Notes: generated by a model not told the origin, from the sequence alone. Shown: positions 40,479 to 51,207, counted from the stretch's first letter. The stretch is DNA of 64,000 nt from Maricaulis sp. (GCF_030149515.1 NZ_JASBRI010000020.1:62001-126000), one strand, 5' to 3'. Program-made: numbers and translations.

Positions 40479-40502
40479 TTTCATGGTAACGGTACCATGA
40501 AA
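40479..40502. promoter_or_regulatory. Perfect palindromic operator upstream of pyc
   Basis: TTTCATGGTA-ACGG-TACCATGAAA, 10-bp perfect arms with CG at the centre. Confidence 0.65.
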
Positions 40503-40524
40503 CTGCGAAGGGGAGATCGCTTAC

Positions 40525-43500
40525 ATGCCCGCCGAAAAACTGCTCGTCGCCAATCGCAGCGAAATCGCCATCCGCATCATGCGAGCGGCCACGGAGCTGG
40601 GCCTGAAAACCGTCGCCATCTATGCCGAAGAGGACAAGCTGGCGCTGCACCGGTTCAAGGCGGATGAGAGCTATCGCGTCGGTGCGGGCCTGGGGCCGGT
40701 CAAGGCCTATCTGGATATCGACGGCATCATCGCCATCGCCAAGCGCAGCGGCGCGACGCTGATCCATCCCGGCTATGGCTTCCTGTCGGAAAACCCGGAT
40801 TTCGCCGAAGCCTGTGCCGAGGCGGGACTGACCTTTGTCGGCCCCTCGCCCGACACGATGCGCGCCCTGGGCAACAAGGTCGCAGCGCGGGACATGGCGG
40901 TGGAAGCCGGGGTGCCCGTCGTGCCCGCCACAGGTCCGCTGCCCGACGATCCGGCGGACTGGGAAAGCCAGGCCGGCGCGGTCGGCTACCCCCTCATGCT
41001 CAAGGCCAGCTGGGGTGGCGGCGGACGCGGCATGCGTGTGGTCGAGACTGCCGGTGAACTGACGGCCCAGGTCGAGGCCGGCCGGCGCGAGGCCGAAGCG
41101 GCCTTCGGCAATGGCGAGGTCTATCTGGAAAAACTGATCCGCCGCGCCCGCCACATCGAGGTTCAGATCCTGGGCGATGCCCACGGCAATCTGGTCCACC
41201 TCTTCGAGCGCGACTGCACCGTCCAGCGGCGCAACCAGAAAGTCGTCGAACGCGCGCCGGCACCGGATATGACGGACAAGACGCGCACCGCGATCTGCGA
41301 CGCCGCCCTGCGCCTGTGCCGGCATGCCGGCTATCGGGGCGCGGGCACGGTGGAGTTCCTGCTGGATGCAGATACGGGCGACTTCTACTTCATCGAGGTC
41401 AATCCCCGCGTCCAGGTCGAACACACGGTGACCGAGGAAGTCACCGGGATCGACATCGTGCGCGCCCAGATCCAGATTGCCCGTGGCGGCCATATCGGCG
41501 TGGAGGCCGAAACCGGCGTACCGGAACAGGGCAAGATCGAACTGCATGGCCATGCCCTGCAATGCAGGGTGACCACGGAAGATCCGCAGAACAATTTCAC
41601 GCCGGATTATGGCCGCATCACCGCCTATCGCGGCGCCACCGGTTTCGGCATCCGCCTGGACGGGGGCACGGCCTATTCCGGCGCGGTAATCACGCGCTAC
41701 TTCGATAGCCTGCTGGAGAAGGTGACCGCCTGGGCGGCAACGCCCGAGGAAGCCGTGCGGCGCATGGACCGGGCACTGCGCGAGTTTCGCATCCGCGGCG
41801 TCTCGACCAATATCGCCTTCCTGGAAAACGTCATCAATCATCCCGATTTCGTCTCGGGAAACATCACCACCCGCTTCATCGACACCACGCCCGCCCTGTT
41901 CGATTTCCCCAAGCGGCGCGACCGGGCAACCCGCCTTCTCTCCTTCATCGCGGACGTCTCGGTGAACGGCAATCCGGAGGTCAAGGGCCGGCCGGGACCG
42001 CCCGCCCATGCCCGCACCCCGGTGCCTCCGGCCGCAGCCGGCCCGCCCGTTCCCGACGGGACCAAACAGATCCTCGACAAGGCCGGCCCGGAAGGTCTGC
42101 GCGACTGGATGCTGGCCCAGGACCAGGCGCTGATCACGGACACCACGATGCGCGATGCCCACCAGTCGCTGCTGGCCACACGCATGCGGTCCTACGACAT
42201 GGTGGCGGTCGCCGAGGCCTATGCCCGGCACCTGCACCGGCTGTTCTCGATCGAGTGCTGGGGCGGGGCGACCTTCGACGTGGCGCTGCGCTTCCTGAAG
42301 GAAGACAGCTGGGACCGGCTGGCCGAACTGCGCGAGCGCATCCCCAACGTGATGCTGCAAATGCTGCTCAGGGCCTCCAACGCCGTCGGCTACACCAATT
42401 ATCCCGACAATGCGGTCGATCACTTCGTGCGTCAGGCGGCAGAGACCGGAATCGACGTCTTCCGCGTCTTCGACAGTCTCAACTGGGCGGAGAACATGAA
42501 GGTAGCCATCGCCTCGGTGCTCGAGACGGGCAAGGTCTGCGAGGCGGCGATCTGCTATACCGGCGATCTGGGCAATCCTGACCGGCCGAAATACCAGCTG
42601 GACTACTATCTCGAACTGGCGCGCGAGCTCAAAGGCGCCGGCGCCCACATTATCGGCATCAAGGACATGGCGGGTCTGGCACGGCCGGCCCAGATCCGCA
42701 CCCTCGTGAAGGCCTTGAAGGACGAGACCGGCCTGCCGGTCCACTATCACACCCATGACACGTCGGGCATTGCGGCTGCGACGGTGCTGGCTGCCTGCGA
42801 GGCGGGCGCGGATGCCGTCGATGCGGCGATGGACAGTTTCTCCGGCCTCACCTCCCAGCCCAATCTGGGCTCCATTGTCACCGCCCTGGCCGATACCGGA
42901 CGCGACAGTGGGCTGGACCCGGCCACGATCCGGCGCTTTTCCGACTATTGGGAGGATGTGCGCACCCAGTACGCCGCCTTCGAATCCGATCTGCGCGCGG
43001 GCGCCTCGGAAGTCTATCTGCACGAGATGCCGGGCGGCCAGTTCACCAATCTCAAGGAACAGGCCCGCGCCGTCGGCCTGGCCGAGCGCTGGCACGAGGT
43101 CGCGAAAATGTATGCCGACGTCAACCGCATGTTCGGCGACATCGTGAAAGTGACCCCCTCGTCCAAGGTTGTCGGCGACATGGCGCTCTACATGGTTTCG
43201 TCGGGTCTGACGGTGAAGGACGTCCTCGATCCGGACACCGACATCGCCTTTCCGCAAAGTGTGACCGGCCTTCTGCGCGGCGATCTGGGCCAGCCGCCGG
43301 GCGGCTGGCCGGCCACGCTGCAGGCCAAGGCCCTCAAGGGTGAAACACCCTCGACCGACCGGCCCGGCAAGCATCTCGCCGCGGTCGATTTCGACGCCGT
43401 GCGCGACACGATCAAGGGCCATGGCGAGCGGCCGGTGAACGAAAACGATGTCGCCTCGGCCGTGATGTATCCGAAGGTCTTCGCCGAGTACGAGGATCAC

Positions 43501-43968
43501 CGCGCCCGGTTTGGCCGCGTCGACAAGCTGCCCACGCCCGTCTTCTTCTACGGCATGGAGGCCGGCGAGGAAATCACGGTCGAGATCGACCGGGGCAAGA
43601 CGCTCAACATCCGCCTCATGGCGATCGGCGAGGCCGACGATCACGGCGAGCGGGAAGTCTTTTTCGAACTGAACGGCCAGCCACGCGTCATCCGCGTCGA
43701 CGATCGCGCCGTGGCGCCCACCGTGGAGGCCAACGAGAAGGCCGACATGAACAATCCTGCCCACGTCCCCGCGCCGATGCCGGGCCTGATCGCCACCCTT
43801 GTGGCATCGGAAGGCCAGACCGTGAAGGCCGGCGACGTGCTCATGACGCTGGAAGCGATGAAAATGGAAACCTCGATCGCCGCCCTCCAGGCCGGCACGG
43901 TGAAACGCCTGCCGGTCAAGGCCGGCAGCCAGGTCGACGCGAAGGATCTGCTGGCCGTGGTGGAGTAG
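40525..43968 (+). CDS. pyc: Pyruvate carboxylase
   Basis: 1147 aa; biotin carboxylase, carboxyltransferase (DTTMRDAHQSLLATRMRSYDM) and biotinyl (EAMKMETS) domains. Confidence 0.98.
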   Translation: MPAEKLLVANRSEIAIRIMRAATELGLKTVAIYAEEDKLALHRFKADESYRVGAGLGPVKAYLDIDGIIAIAKRSGATLIHPGYGFLSENPDFAEACAEAGLTFVGPSPDTMRALGNKVAARDMAVEAGVPVVPATGPLPDDPADWESQAGAVGYPLMLKASWGGGGRGMRVVETAGELTAQVEAGRREAEAAFGNGEVYLEKLIRRARHIEVQILGDAHGNLVHLFERDCTVQRRNQKVVERAPAPDMTDKTRTAICDAALRLCRHAGYRGAGTVEFLLDADTGDFYFIEVNPRVQVEHTVTEEVTGIDIVRAQIQIARGGHIGVEAETGVPEQGKIELHGHALQCRVTTEDPQNNFTPDYGRITAYRGATGFGIRLDGGTAYSGAVITRYFDSLLEKVTAWAATPEEAVRRMDRALREFRIRGVSTNIAFLENVINHPDFVSGNITTRFIDTTPALFDFPKRRDRATRLLSFIADVSVNGNPEVKGRPGPPAHARTPVPPAAAGPPVPDGTKQILDKAGPEGLRDWMLAQDQALITDTTMRDAHQSLLATRMRSYDMVAVAEAYARHLHRLFSIECWGGATFDVALRFLKEDSWDRLAELRERIPNVMLQMLLRASNAVGYTNYPDNAVDHFVRQAAETGIDVFRVFDSLNWAENMKVAIASVLETGKVCEAAICYTGDLGNPDRPKYQLDYYLELARELKGAGAHIIGIKDMAGLARPAQIRTLVKALKDETGLPVHYHTHDTSGIAAATVLAACEAGADAVDAAMDSFSGLTSQPNLGSIVTALADTGRDSGLDPATIRRFSDYWEDVRTQYAAFESDLRAGASEVYLHEMPGGQFTNLKEQARAVGLAERWHEVAKMYADVNRMFGDIVKVTPSSKVVGDMALYMVSSGLTVKDVLDPDTDIAFPQSVTGLLRGDLGQPPGGWPATLQAKALKGETPSTDRPGKHLAAVDFDAVRDTIKGHGERPVNENDVASAVMYPKVFAEYEDHRARFGRVDKLPTPVFFYGMEAGEEITVEIDRGKTLNIRLMAIGEADDHGEREVFFELNGQPRVIRVDDRAVAPTVEANEKADMNNPAHVPAPMPGLIATLVASEGQTVKAGDVLMTLEAMKMETSIAALQAGTVKRLPVKAGSQVDAKDLLAVVE

Positions 43969-44055
43969 GCCCGTCTTTCCGGGGAGAAGGGATCGAGGGG
44001 CGGTGAAGGGGCGCTCCGGGAGGATGAGAACAATCCGCCGGCCGCACCCCGCCCG

Positions 44056-45066
44056 TCAGGCCTGGTTGTCCGTCATTGCGGACATGTCTACCGCCGCATG
44101 CTCGCCGAACTTCGCCGGTTCGACGAGCAGTTCGATCAGGCCGAGCACCTGGGTCAGTTCGCCGACCAGGGCCTGGACGCGGGACTGGTCGGCGAGCGGA
44201 CGGCTCATGGTGCCGATCTCGAAGAAATCGCCGGTTTCCGCGGCGATCAGAAGCTCGCCCTGGCCACTGTCGGCGTCGAACAGGGCGCGCACATGCTTGC
44301 CGTGCAGCGACTCTTCCAGAGCCAGAAGGCGCTCCATGAAGGACGGTGTGAGCATGTAGCGGGCGAGGACCTGGTCATTGCCATAGACCTCGAAAACACG
44401 CTCGAATTTCGGGTCCACCAGACCGATCCGCTCCAGCTTGTTCGAGCCGAAGGAGCGGCCCAGTGCGGCCAGCCCGTTGAACCAGCCCCTGTCGCGCGTG
44501 ATCACGGTGACACCCTCGACCCGGCGGGGAAAATTGATGCGGATCAGCACGCCACGGAAGACCGTGACGTAGTAGGTGCGCTTGTCGGAGCGGCGCTTCT
44601 GTTCGAGATGGGCTTCGTAGAGCTCGAAATCACAGCCCTCGCGGTGCCCGGAGAAATGATCCTCGAAAGCGCGCCGGTCCGAGGACGGCAGCAGACCGTA
44701 ATCGCGGAAGGTGGAAAACCGCGCCGGTTCGGCGGGCGTGCCGGCATAGCTCAGGCCGAGCGCCTCGGCGACCGCCGTGTTGAGCCTGGACTTGACCCGT
44801 TTGGCCAGCCGGTGAACGCGGCGATTGCCGATCAGAAGCCCGGCGACAAGCCCCCCGGCCAGGCCGAAGGCCGCAATCACGGCCTCGCCTGTATTCGCGG
44901 CGACAGCCGCCCCCGCACCCAGGCCCAGCACGGCCCCGCCCAGCGTCCACAAACGCCGCTCGCGCACGGCCGCGCGCCGCTCGCTCTCCAGTCCTTCAAG
45001 CCAGGGTTTGAGCCTGTCGTTCCAGAGCGTGTTCCAATCAGCCTTGCCGGCGTCCTCGGCCATCAA
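44056..45066 (-). CDS. DUF3137 domain-containing membrane protein
   Basis: 336 aa; central TM pair, EDHFSGHREGCDFELYEAHLEQK, FRGVLIRINFPRRVEGVTVI. Confidence 0.8.
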   Translation of the reverse strand: MMAEDAGKADWNTLWNDRLKPWLEGLESERRAAVRERRLWTLGGAVLGLGAGAAVAANTGEAVIAAFGLAGGLVAGLLIGNRRVHRLAKRVKSRLNTAVAEALGLSYAGTPAEPARFSTFRDYGLLPSSDRRAFEDHFSGHREGCDFELYEAHLEQKRRSDKRTYYVTVFRGVLIRINFPRRVEGVTVITRDRGWFNGLAALGRSFGSNKLERIGLVDPKFERVFEVYGNDQVLARYMLTPSFMERLLALEESLHGKHVRALFDADSGQGELLIAAETGDFFEIGTMSRPLADQSRVQALVGELTQVLGLIELLVEPAKFGEHAAVDMSAMTDNQA

Positions 45067-47903
45067 ATCCCCTGCAGTCGCTCCAGCGCCTCGGCCATCT
45101 TGGCCTTTTGTGCGGTGTAGTCTGCAAGTTTCGCGCGCTGTTCGGCAACCACTTCGGCGGGGGCGTTGGCGACGAATTTTTCGTTGCCGAGCTTTTTCTC
45201 CAGACGGCCGATCTCGCCGTCCAGCTTGGCCAGCTCCCTGGCGATCCGCTCGCGTTCGGCATCGAAATCGATGACGCCTTCCAGCGGCAGCGCCAGCGTC
45301 GCCTCGCCCAGAACGCTCTGGGCGGAGGCTGGCGGCACACTGTCGGCCACGCCGATATCGGCCAGTCGCGCCATCCGCGAGATCAGGGCTTCATGACGCT
45401 CCAGCCGCGCCGCGGTCTCGGCACCGGCCCCGACCGCGACGAGCGGTATCCGGGCGCCGGCGGGCACATTCATCTCGGCGCGCAGACGGCGGATATCGGT
45501 GACGAGATCGATCAGCCAGCTCATCTCGGCCGTCGCGGCCTCGTCTTCCAGACCGCCCAGCTGCGGCCAGTCGGCAACGATCAGCTGGGTCCCGCGCTCG
45601 CCGGTCTGCTGCCACAATTCTTCGGTGACGAAGGGCATGAAGGGGTGGAGCATTTTCAGCGCCTGGTCGAGCACGAAGGCCGTGGTCGCCCGCGTCTCGG
45701 CCTTGGCCGCCTCGTCCTCGCCCTGCAGCAGCGGTTTGGCGAACTCCAGGTGCCAGTCACAGAACACGTTCCAGACGAATTTGTAGGCCGCCGCTGCCGC
45801 ATCGTTGAAGCGGAAACCGTCGAGCCCGGCCTCGATCGCCTTCACGGCCCCGGCGGCCTCGGACAGGATCCACTTGTTGACAGTCCGGGTCACCGATTTC
45901 GGATCGAAATCCGCAACCGGGCGGCACTCATTCATCTCGCAGAAGCGGGCCGCATTCCACAGCTTGGTGGAGAAATTGCGATAGCCCTCCACGCGCTCCC
46001 TGGACATGCGGATATCGCGTCCCTGCCCGGCCTGGGCGGCCAGCGAGAAGCGCAGCGCGTCGGCACCGTATTCCTCGACGATTTCCAGAGGGTCGATCAC
46101 ATTGCCCTTGGACTTGGACATCTTCTGACCCTGCTCGTCGCGTACGAGAGCGTGGATATACACGTCCTTGAAGGGGGCCCTGTCCATGAAGTGCAGGCCC
46201 TGCATCATCATCCGGGCGACCCAGAAGAAGATGATGTCGAAGGCGGTGATCAGCACCGAGGTCGGGTAGAACTTCTCCACGATCTCCGGCGTGTCATCCG
46301 GCCAGCCCAGCGTCGAGAAAGGCCAGAGCGCAGAGGAAAACCAGGTGTCGAGGACGTCCTCATCCTGCGTGAGGGCAACGCCGTCGCCCTTGGCCTTGCG
46401 TGCCTGATCCAGCGCAGCCGCTTCACTCATTGCGACATAGACATCGCCGTCGGCATCGTACCAGGCCGGCACCCGGTGCCCCCACCACAGCTGGCGCGAA
46501 ATGCACCAGGGCTGGATGTTGCGCATCCATTCGAAATAGGTCTTTTCCCAGGTTTTCGGATGGAAGGTGGTGCGCCCGTCCTCAACGGCGGCGATGGCGT
46601 CCTTCGCCAGCACATCCGCATTCACGAACCACTGGTCGGTCAGCATCGGCTCGATAACGACGTGGGAGCGGTCGCCGAAGGGCTGCTGGATCTTCTTGTT
46701 CTCGACCAGGGGGACCTGATTGCCCTCCTCATCCGTCACGGTGACGGCCAGGCCTTCCGCGGTGATCGCCTCGACGATCTTCTTGCGCGCTTCGAACCGG
46801 TCGAGCCCGCGATACTCGTCGGGCACGAGGTTGATGTCATCCACTTCGGCCTCGGACGGCAGCGCGCCGCCCTTGGCGATCGCCATCGCCCGGGCCGCGC
46901 AGTCCGCATAGGGTGCACCGTCGGTGCGCAGGGCGGCCTGCATGTCCATCAGCCGGTAGAGCGGGATATTGTTGCGCTTGGCGACTTCATAGTCGTTGAA
47001 ATCGTGGGCACCGGTAATCTTCACCGCACCGGAGCCGAACTCCGGATCGGGATACTCGTCGGTGATAATCGGGATCAGACGGCGGTGCTCCTTCGGCCCC
47101 ACCGGGATCTCGCACAGCGCCCCGACAAGGGACTTGTAGCGCTCATCGTCCGGATGCACCGCCACCGCACCGTCGCCCAGCATGGTTTCCGGGCGCGTGG
47201 TGGCGATGGAAATCCAGTCGCGCTCTTCCTCGAAGACAATGTTTCCGTCCCCGTCCTTTTCCACATAGGTATAGCTGCGGCCGTCGGCGAGCGGATACTT
47301 GAAGTGCCACATATGCCCGTCGACCTCGACATTCTCCACTTCGAGGTCGGAGATCGCGGTCTCGAACTTGGGATCCCAGTTCACCAGCCGCTTGCCGCGA
47401 TAGATCAGGCCCTGTTCGTACAGTTCGACGAAGACTTTCAGCACCGCCTTGGACAGGCCCTCGTCGAGGGTGAAGCGCTCGCGCGACCAGTCGCAGGAGG
47501 CGCCCAGGCGGCGCAATTGCTGCAGGATCGCGCCGCCGCTTTCGGCCTTCCATTCCCAGACGCGGTCGATGAAGGCCTCGCGTCCCATTTCCCGGCGGGA
47601 CATATTGCCCTCTTCGGCCAGCTGGCGCTCGACCACCATCTGCGTGGCGATACCGGCATGGTCGGTGCCCGGCTGCCAGAGCACGGAACAGCCCAGCATG
47701 CGCTTGTAGCGCACCAGCACGTCCTGGAGCGTGTTGTTCAGCGCATGGCCGATGTGCAGACGCCCGGTGACATTGGGCGGCGGAATGACAATCGAGAAGG
47801 CCTCCGCATTGTCGTCATCCTTCGGCTGGAAGGCGCCCGAGCGCTCCCAGGCCTCGTAGATCCGGGTTTCGGCGTCTTGGGGATTGAAGGTCTTGTCCAT
47901 CAT
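45063..47903 (-). CDS. valS: Valyl-tRNA synthetase
   Basis: PPPNVTGRLHIGHALNNTLQD, KMSKSKGNVIDP, C-terminal coiled coil. Confidence 0.98.
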   Translation of the reverse strand: MMDKTFNPQDAETRIYEAWERSGAFQPKDDDNAEAFSIVIPPPNVTGRLHIGHALNNTLQDVLVRYKRMLGCSVLWQPGTDHAGIATQMVVERQLAEEGNMSRREMGREAFIDRVWEWKAESGGAILQQLRRLGASCDWSRERFTLDEGLSKAVLKVFVELYEQGLIYRGKRLVNWDPKFETAISDLEVENVEVDGHMWHFKYPLADGRSYTYVEKDGDGNIVFEEERDWISIATTRPETMLGDGAVAVHPDDERYKSLVGALCEIPVGPKEHRRLIPIITDEYPDPEFGSGAVKITGAHDFNDYEVAKRNNIPLYRLMDMQAALRTDGAPYADCAARAMAIAKGGALPSEAEVDDINLVPDEYRGLDRFEARKKIVEAITAEGLAVTVTDEEGNQVPLVENKKIQQPFGDRSHVVIEPMLTDQWFVNADVLAKDAIAAVEDGRTTFHPKTWEKTYFEWMRNIQPWCISRQLWWGHRVPAWYDADGDVYVAMSEAAALDQARKAKGDGVALTQDEDVLDTWFSSALWPFSTLGWPDDTPEIVEKFYPTSVLITAFDIIFFWVARMMMQGLHFMDRAPFKDVYIHALVRDEQGQKMSKSKGNVIDPLEIVEEYGADALRFSLAAQAGQGRDIRMSRERVEGYRNFSTKLWNAARFCEMNECRPVADFDPKSVTRTVNKWILSEAAGAVKAIEAGLDGFRFNDAAAAAYKFVWNVFCDWHLEFAKPLLQGEDEAAKAETRATTAFVLDQALKMLHPFMPFVTEELWQQTGERGTQLIVADWPQLGGLEDEAATAEMSWLIDLVTDIRRLRAEMNVPAGARIPLVAVGAGAETAARLERHEALISRMARLADIGVADSVPPASAQSVLGEATLALPLEGVIDFDAERERIARELAKLDGEIGRLEKKLGNEKFVANAPAEVVAEQRAKLADYTAQKAKMAEALERLQGI

Positions 47904-48002
47904 GGGTCCGCACGTGTTGGGGCGCACATCCGCGCTTTGGCACTTTTATGGACATCTGCCCGCACTTGTCAGCCCGGCAGCTGCGGAAGACGACCCCAAT
48001 GA

Positions 48003-48030
48003 AAAAGCGCGCCCGGCAGGACGCGCTTTC
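48003..48030 (-). terminator. Intrinsic terminator downstream of popZ-like gene
   Basis: Minus-strand AAAGCGCG...CGCGCTTT stem followed by T-tract. Confidence 0.6.
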
Positions 48031-48053
48031 CAAAAGTCGCTACCGGCCAGCCC

Positions 48054-48668
48054 CTAACGCCGGCGGCGGGCCACGCGGTCGATCTCGGCCTGGACCTTTT
48101 CGTCCACGATGGCCGGCAGGTTGGAGTCGAGCCATTCCTTCAGCATCGGACGCAGCAGCGCGCGCACCACGCCTTCCAGGGTACGTCCCTCTTCCTCGGA
48201 GACGCGGATATTTTCCGCCAGCGTGTGGAAGGAGCCCATGGCGGCCGTGGCCGCCGGTTCGGACATGATGCCGTCGGAGACTTCTTCCTCGAGCGCGTCG
48301 AAATCGATTTCCGGCTCGGGCTCCGGCTCGGGTTCGGGCTCCGGAGCCGCTGCTACCGGCTCGGGTTCCTCCTCGCGATCGACGATCATCAGATCGTCGT
48401 CCACGGCCATCGGATCGGTGCCGCCGTCGGGATCCTCGATCTTGTCGGTCAGTTCCAGAACATCGGCATCGTCGCCGGCGCCGGCATCGGTGTCGCCGGC
48501 CTCGTCGAACATCGCATCGACATCGTCCTGGGATGCCGGCTCGTCGGCCGCGGGCGCGGCCTCTTCGGCCTCGGCCGTCTTGTCGTCATCATCCTCATTG
48601 ATGATCCGGCGGATCGAGGAGAGGATTTCTTCCATCGACGGTTCGTTTTCGGCGGTCTGCTCAGCCAT
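48054..48668 (-). CDS. popZ: PopZ-like (DUF2497) pole-organising protein
   Basis: N-terminal SMEEILSSIRRIINEDD, acidic/proline-rich linker, C-terminal EGVVRALLRPMLKEWLDSNLPAIVDEKVQAEIDRV; next to valS. Confidence 0.88.
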   Translation of the reverse strand: MAEQTAENEPSMEEILSSIRRIINEDDDDKTAEAEEAAPAADEPASQDDVDAMFDEAGDTDAGAGDDADVLELTDKIEDPDGGTDPMAVDDDLMIVDREEEPEPVAAAPEPEPEPEPEPEIDFDALEEEVSDGIMSEPAATAAMGSFHTLAENIRVSEEEGRTLEGVVRALLRPMLKEWLDSNLPAIVDEKVQAEIDRVARRRR

Positions 48669-48763
48669 GCGCCAGGTCCTTGCGATATGCGGGTCTTATT
48701 CTCTTGTAACGCGAATTAACCGGGTCGAACAAAGCCTGTCCAGCCCGCGACTCTCAGGACAGG

Positions 48764-50158
48764 CTAGTCCCAGGGCGTTAAGTCAAGGTTAGGGAACCCC
48801 GATTCGCTTCGATCTTCAGCAGCCGGATCGTAAATTTCCACGTTCAGCCCCAGTTGCGAGGCCGAAACCGCCCCCATCGCCTGCAGAAGACGGTAGCCGG
48901 CCACGTAGGAATCCCGTTCCGCGGTCACCAGGGTGAGCCGCGATTCCAGAAGTTCCTGTTCCGCATCAAGCACATCGAGCGTGGTCCGGATGCCCACATA
49001 GGCCTCCTGCTCGACCCCGTCGAGCGCAATCTCGTTGGCCCGCACGGCCTGGCGCGAGGACTCGATCACCGCCAGCGACGCCATGTAGGCGCTCCAGGCA
49101 TTGGTGACGCCTTCGGTGACCTGACGGCGCGCCTCGCGCACCTGGAAACGGGCTTCATCCTCCTGGGCGAGCGCGGCGCGAACACGCGACCGATTCAACC
49201 CGCCGGTGAAAAGCGGCACCGAAATCTCGCCACGCACAACCGTGGAATCGCGGACATCGCCGGAAAAGTTCGAATCGCGGGCCGAGGAATGCGACGCGTT
49301 CAGGGACACTTGCGGCCGCAGATTGGCGCGGGCGATCCGGATCGCGTGCCGGGCGGCCTGTTCCGCATACTGGGCCGCCAGCAATTGCGGGCTGGACGCA
49401 TAGGCATATTCGGCGGCGTCGGCGAGCGCGTCCGGCATGTCCGGCAGGGCCGGCGGTTCGGACAGGGTCGCCGGCGGCTGGCCCGTCACGCGTTCATAAT
49501 AGGCGCGGCTGGTCGAGAGCTGTGACTGGGCTGCGGACAATTGCGCCTGGGCGCCGGACAGGCGCGCCTCGGCCTGGGCCACATCGGTGCGGGTGATCTC
49601 GCCGACTTCGAAACGGTCGCGCGCCGCCTGCAGGTGCTGGGCGAGCACTTCGGCATTGTTGCGGCGGATCTCGACCACTTCGGCATCGCGCCGCACATCC
49701 ATGAAGGCCGTCACCGCGTCCACGAGCACAGTCTGCTCGGTGGCCCGCAGGGTTTCCCGGCCGGCCATGATGACCGCAGTCGCCTGATCGATCGAACCGC
49801 TGATCCGGCCGCCCTGGTAGATCGCCTGGCTGGCACTGATGGAATAATTCTTCGGCGTCGCATCGCTTTCGCTGTTCGAGGGCACGCGCTGGCCGTTGAT
49901 GACGAAGGTGCTTTCCGATTCCACGTGCTGGCGCGAGATCGAGGCAGAAGCCGACACCGACGGCAAACGCCCCGCCTGGGCTTGCACCCTCTGCTCGTCC
50001 GTGGCCCGCAAGCGTGCGCGCTCGGCCTGCAGGGTCGGATTGGAATTATAGGCCAGCGCCAGTGTCTCCTCGAGCGACTGGCCCGCCGCGACGCCCGACA
50101 TTGCCAGCATGGACACACCGCCAGCCAGAGCCAGCGTCCAGTTTCTAAACCGCGTCAT
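48764..50158 (-). CDS. TolC family outer-membrane channel protein
   Basis: Signal sequence, SLEETLALAYNSNPTLQAERARLRATDEQ, internal duplication typical of TolC; GIRTTLDVLDAEQELLESR. Confidence 0.92.
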   Translation of the reverse strand: MTRFRNWTLALAGGVSMLAMSGVAAGQSLEETLALAYNSNPTLQAERARLRATDEQRVQAQAGRLPSVSASASISRQHVESESTFVINGQRVPSNSESDATPKNYSISASQAIYQGGRISGSIDQATAVIMAGRETLRATEQTVLVDAVTAFMDVRRDAEVVEIRRNNAEVLAQHLQAARDRFEVGEITRTDVAQAEARLSGAQAQLSAAQSQLSTSRAYYERVTGQPPATLSEPPALPDMPDALADAAEYAYASSPQLLAAQYAEQAARHAIRIARANLRPQVSLNASHSSARDSNFSGDVRDSTVVRGEISVPLFTGGLNRSRVRAALAQEDEARFQVREARRQVTEGVTNAWSAYMASLAVIESSRQAVRANEIALDGVEQEAYVGIRTTLDVLDAEQELLESRLTLVTAERDSYVAGYRLLQAMGAVSASQLGLNVEIYDPAAEDRSESGFPNLDLTPWD

Positions 50159-50380
50159 CTACGCACCCCTCGAACCGGCAGGCCATCTGCGGCCTGTCCC
50201 CTGTGGAAACCATAATAACGCCGGCTGGCCCCAAAGCCAGCGACGCGATGTCGCTTGCATATAGGAAGCCCTCGCACAGAAGTGAACGCCGTTCACCTGA
50301 ATTTTTCGCAAGCTGGATCAAGCGTTGGGCATCGACACTGCTAACGCGAGCGCTGGCAGATTCCGTCGCCGCCGGCTGCC

Positions 50381-51034
50381 CTAGAACGCGAAGCGGGGTT
50401 CGGCCTCGAAACCGGGCAGGACTGCGGCACTGGCATCGAACACGACGCGTTCGCCGATGCCGGCACCGGACCGGGAGAACACCGTCGCCTTGCCGACCGG
50501 CCCATTGCGCACGATGACTACGAGCCGGCCGCCTTCGGCCAGCTGGTCGAACCAGGCATCGGGAACCGTGTCGACCGATCCATTGACGAAAATCACGTCG
50601 AACGGCCCCTGCTTGGGCACGCCGGCCTTGGGGTCGCCTTCAACGACAACCGCATTGTCGGCACCAACCTCGGACAGGAGGGCCGAGGACCGGGACAGAC
50701 CGTCCTCATCGTCCTCCACGCCGACAACGGTCTCGGCCATACGCGCCAGGATCGCCGTGGAATAGCCGCGCCCGCCCGCGATATCGAGCACGACCTCGTG
50801 GGGCTGGATGTCGGCCGCGTGGATCAGCTTGGCCAGGTCGCGCGGACGCATCAGCGTACGCGTCTCGCTGGTCGCCACCTGCGTGTCGGCATAGGCAGCG
50901 GCGCGGCGCGAACGCGGCACGAAGAGATGGCGCGGTATGTCCAGGAAAGCCGCGATCAGACGCCGGTCGGTAACGTCGGCCGGGCGGATCTGGCTATCCA
51001 CCATATGCTTGCGCGCCTGTTCGAATTCGCTCAC
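50381..51034 (-). CDS. Protein-L-isoaspartate O-methyltransferase family protein
   Basis: MVDSQIRPADVTDRRLIAAFLDIPRHLFVP; VLDIAGGRGYSTAILARM; GTG start proposed. Confidence 0.88.
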   Translation of the reverse strand: MSEFEQARKHMVDSQIRPADVTDRRLIAAFLDIPRHLFVPRSRRAAAYADTQVATSETRTLMRPRDLAKLIHAADIQPHEVVLDIAGGRGYSTAILARMAETVVGVEDDEDGLSRSSALLSEVGADNAVVVEGDPKAGVPKQGPFDVIFVNGSVDTVPDAWFDQLAEGGRLVVIVRNGPVGKATVFSRSGAGIGERVVFDASAAVLPGFEAEPRFAF

Positions 51035-51207
51035 GGGTCTCTCCCTCGCGGAACCGGTTCGCGCTGATATATCCTGCCCGCACAAAACTCGGCAACCACC
51101 CCACTGCGTGCGGGGCTATTTGCGGCGCGGGCAATTTCACATACCGGTGATGTGGCGGATTGCTCCGCTCGCGCACACCGGTTATAGCTCCCGGCTCGCA
51201 AGTCAGC

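Noticed and set aside
48109-48792. Serine-rich 227-aa plus-strand ORF
   Set aside because: Mirror frame of the acidic/proline-rich popZ-like gene.
48779-48793. TTAA-GTCAAGG-TTAG as a second CtrA box
   Set aside because: One mismatch in the second half and located inside the 3' end of the tolC-like gene, not at a promoter.
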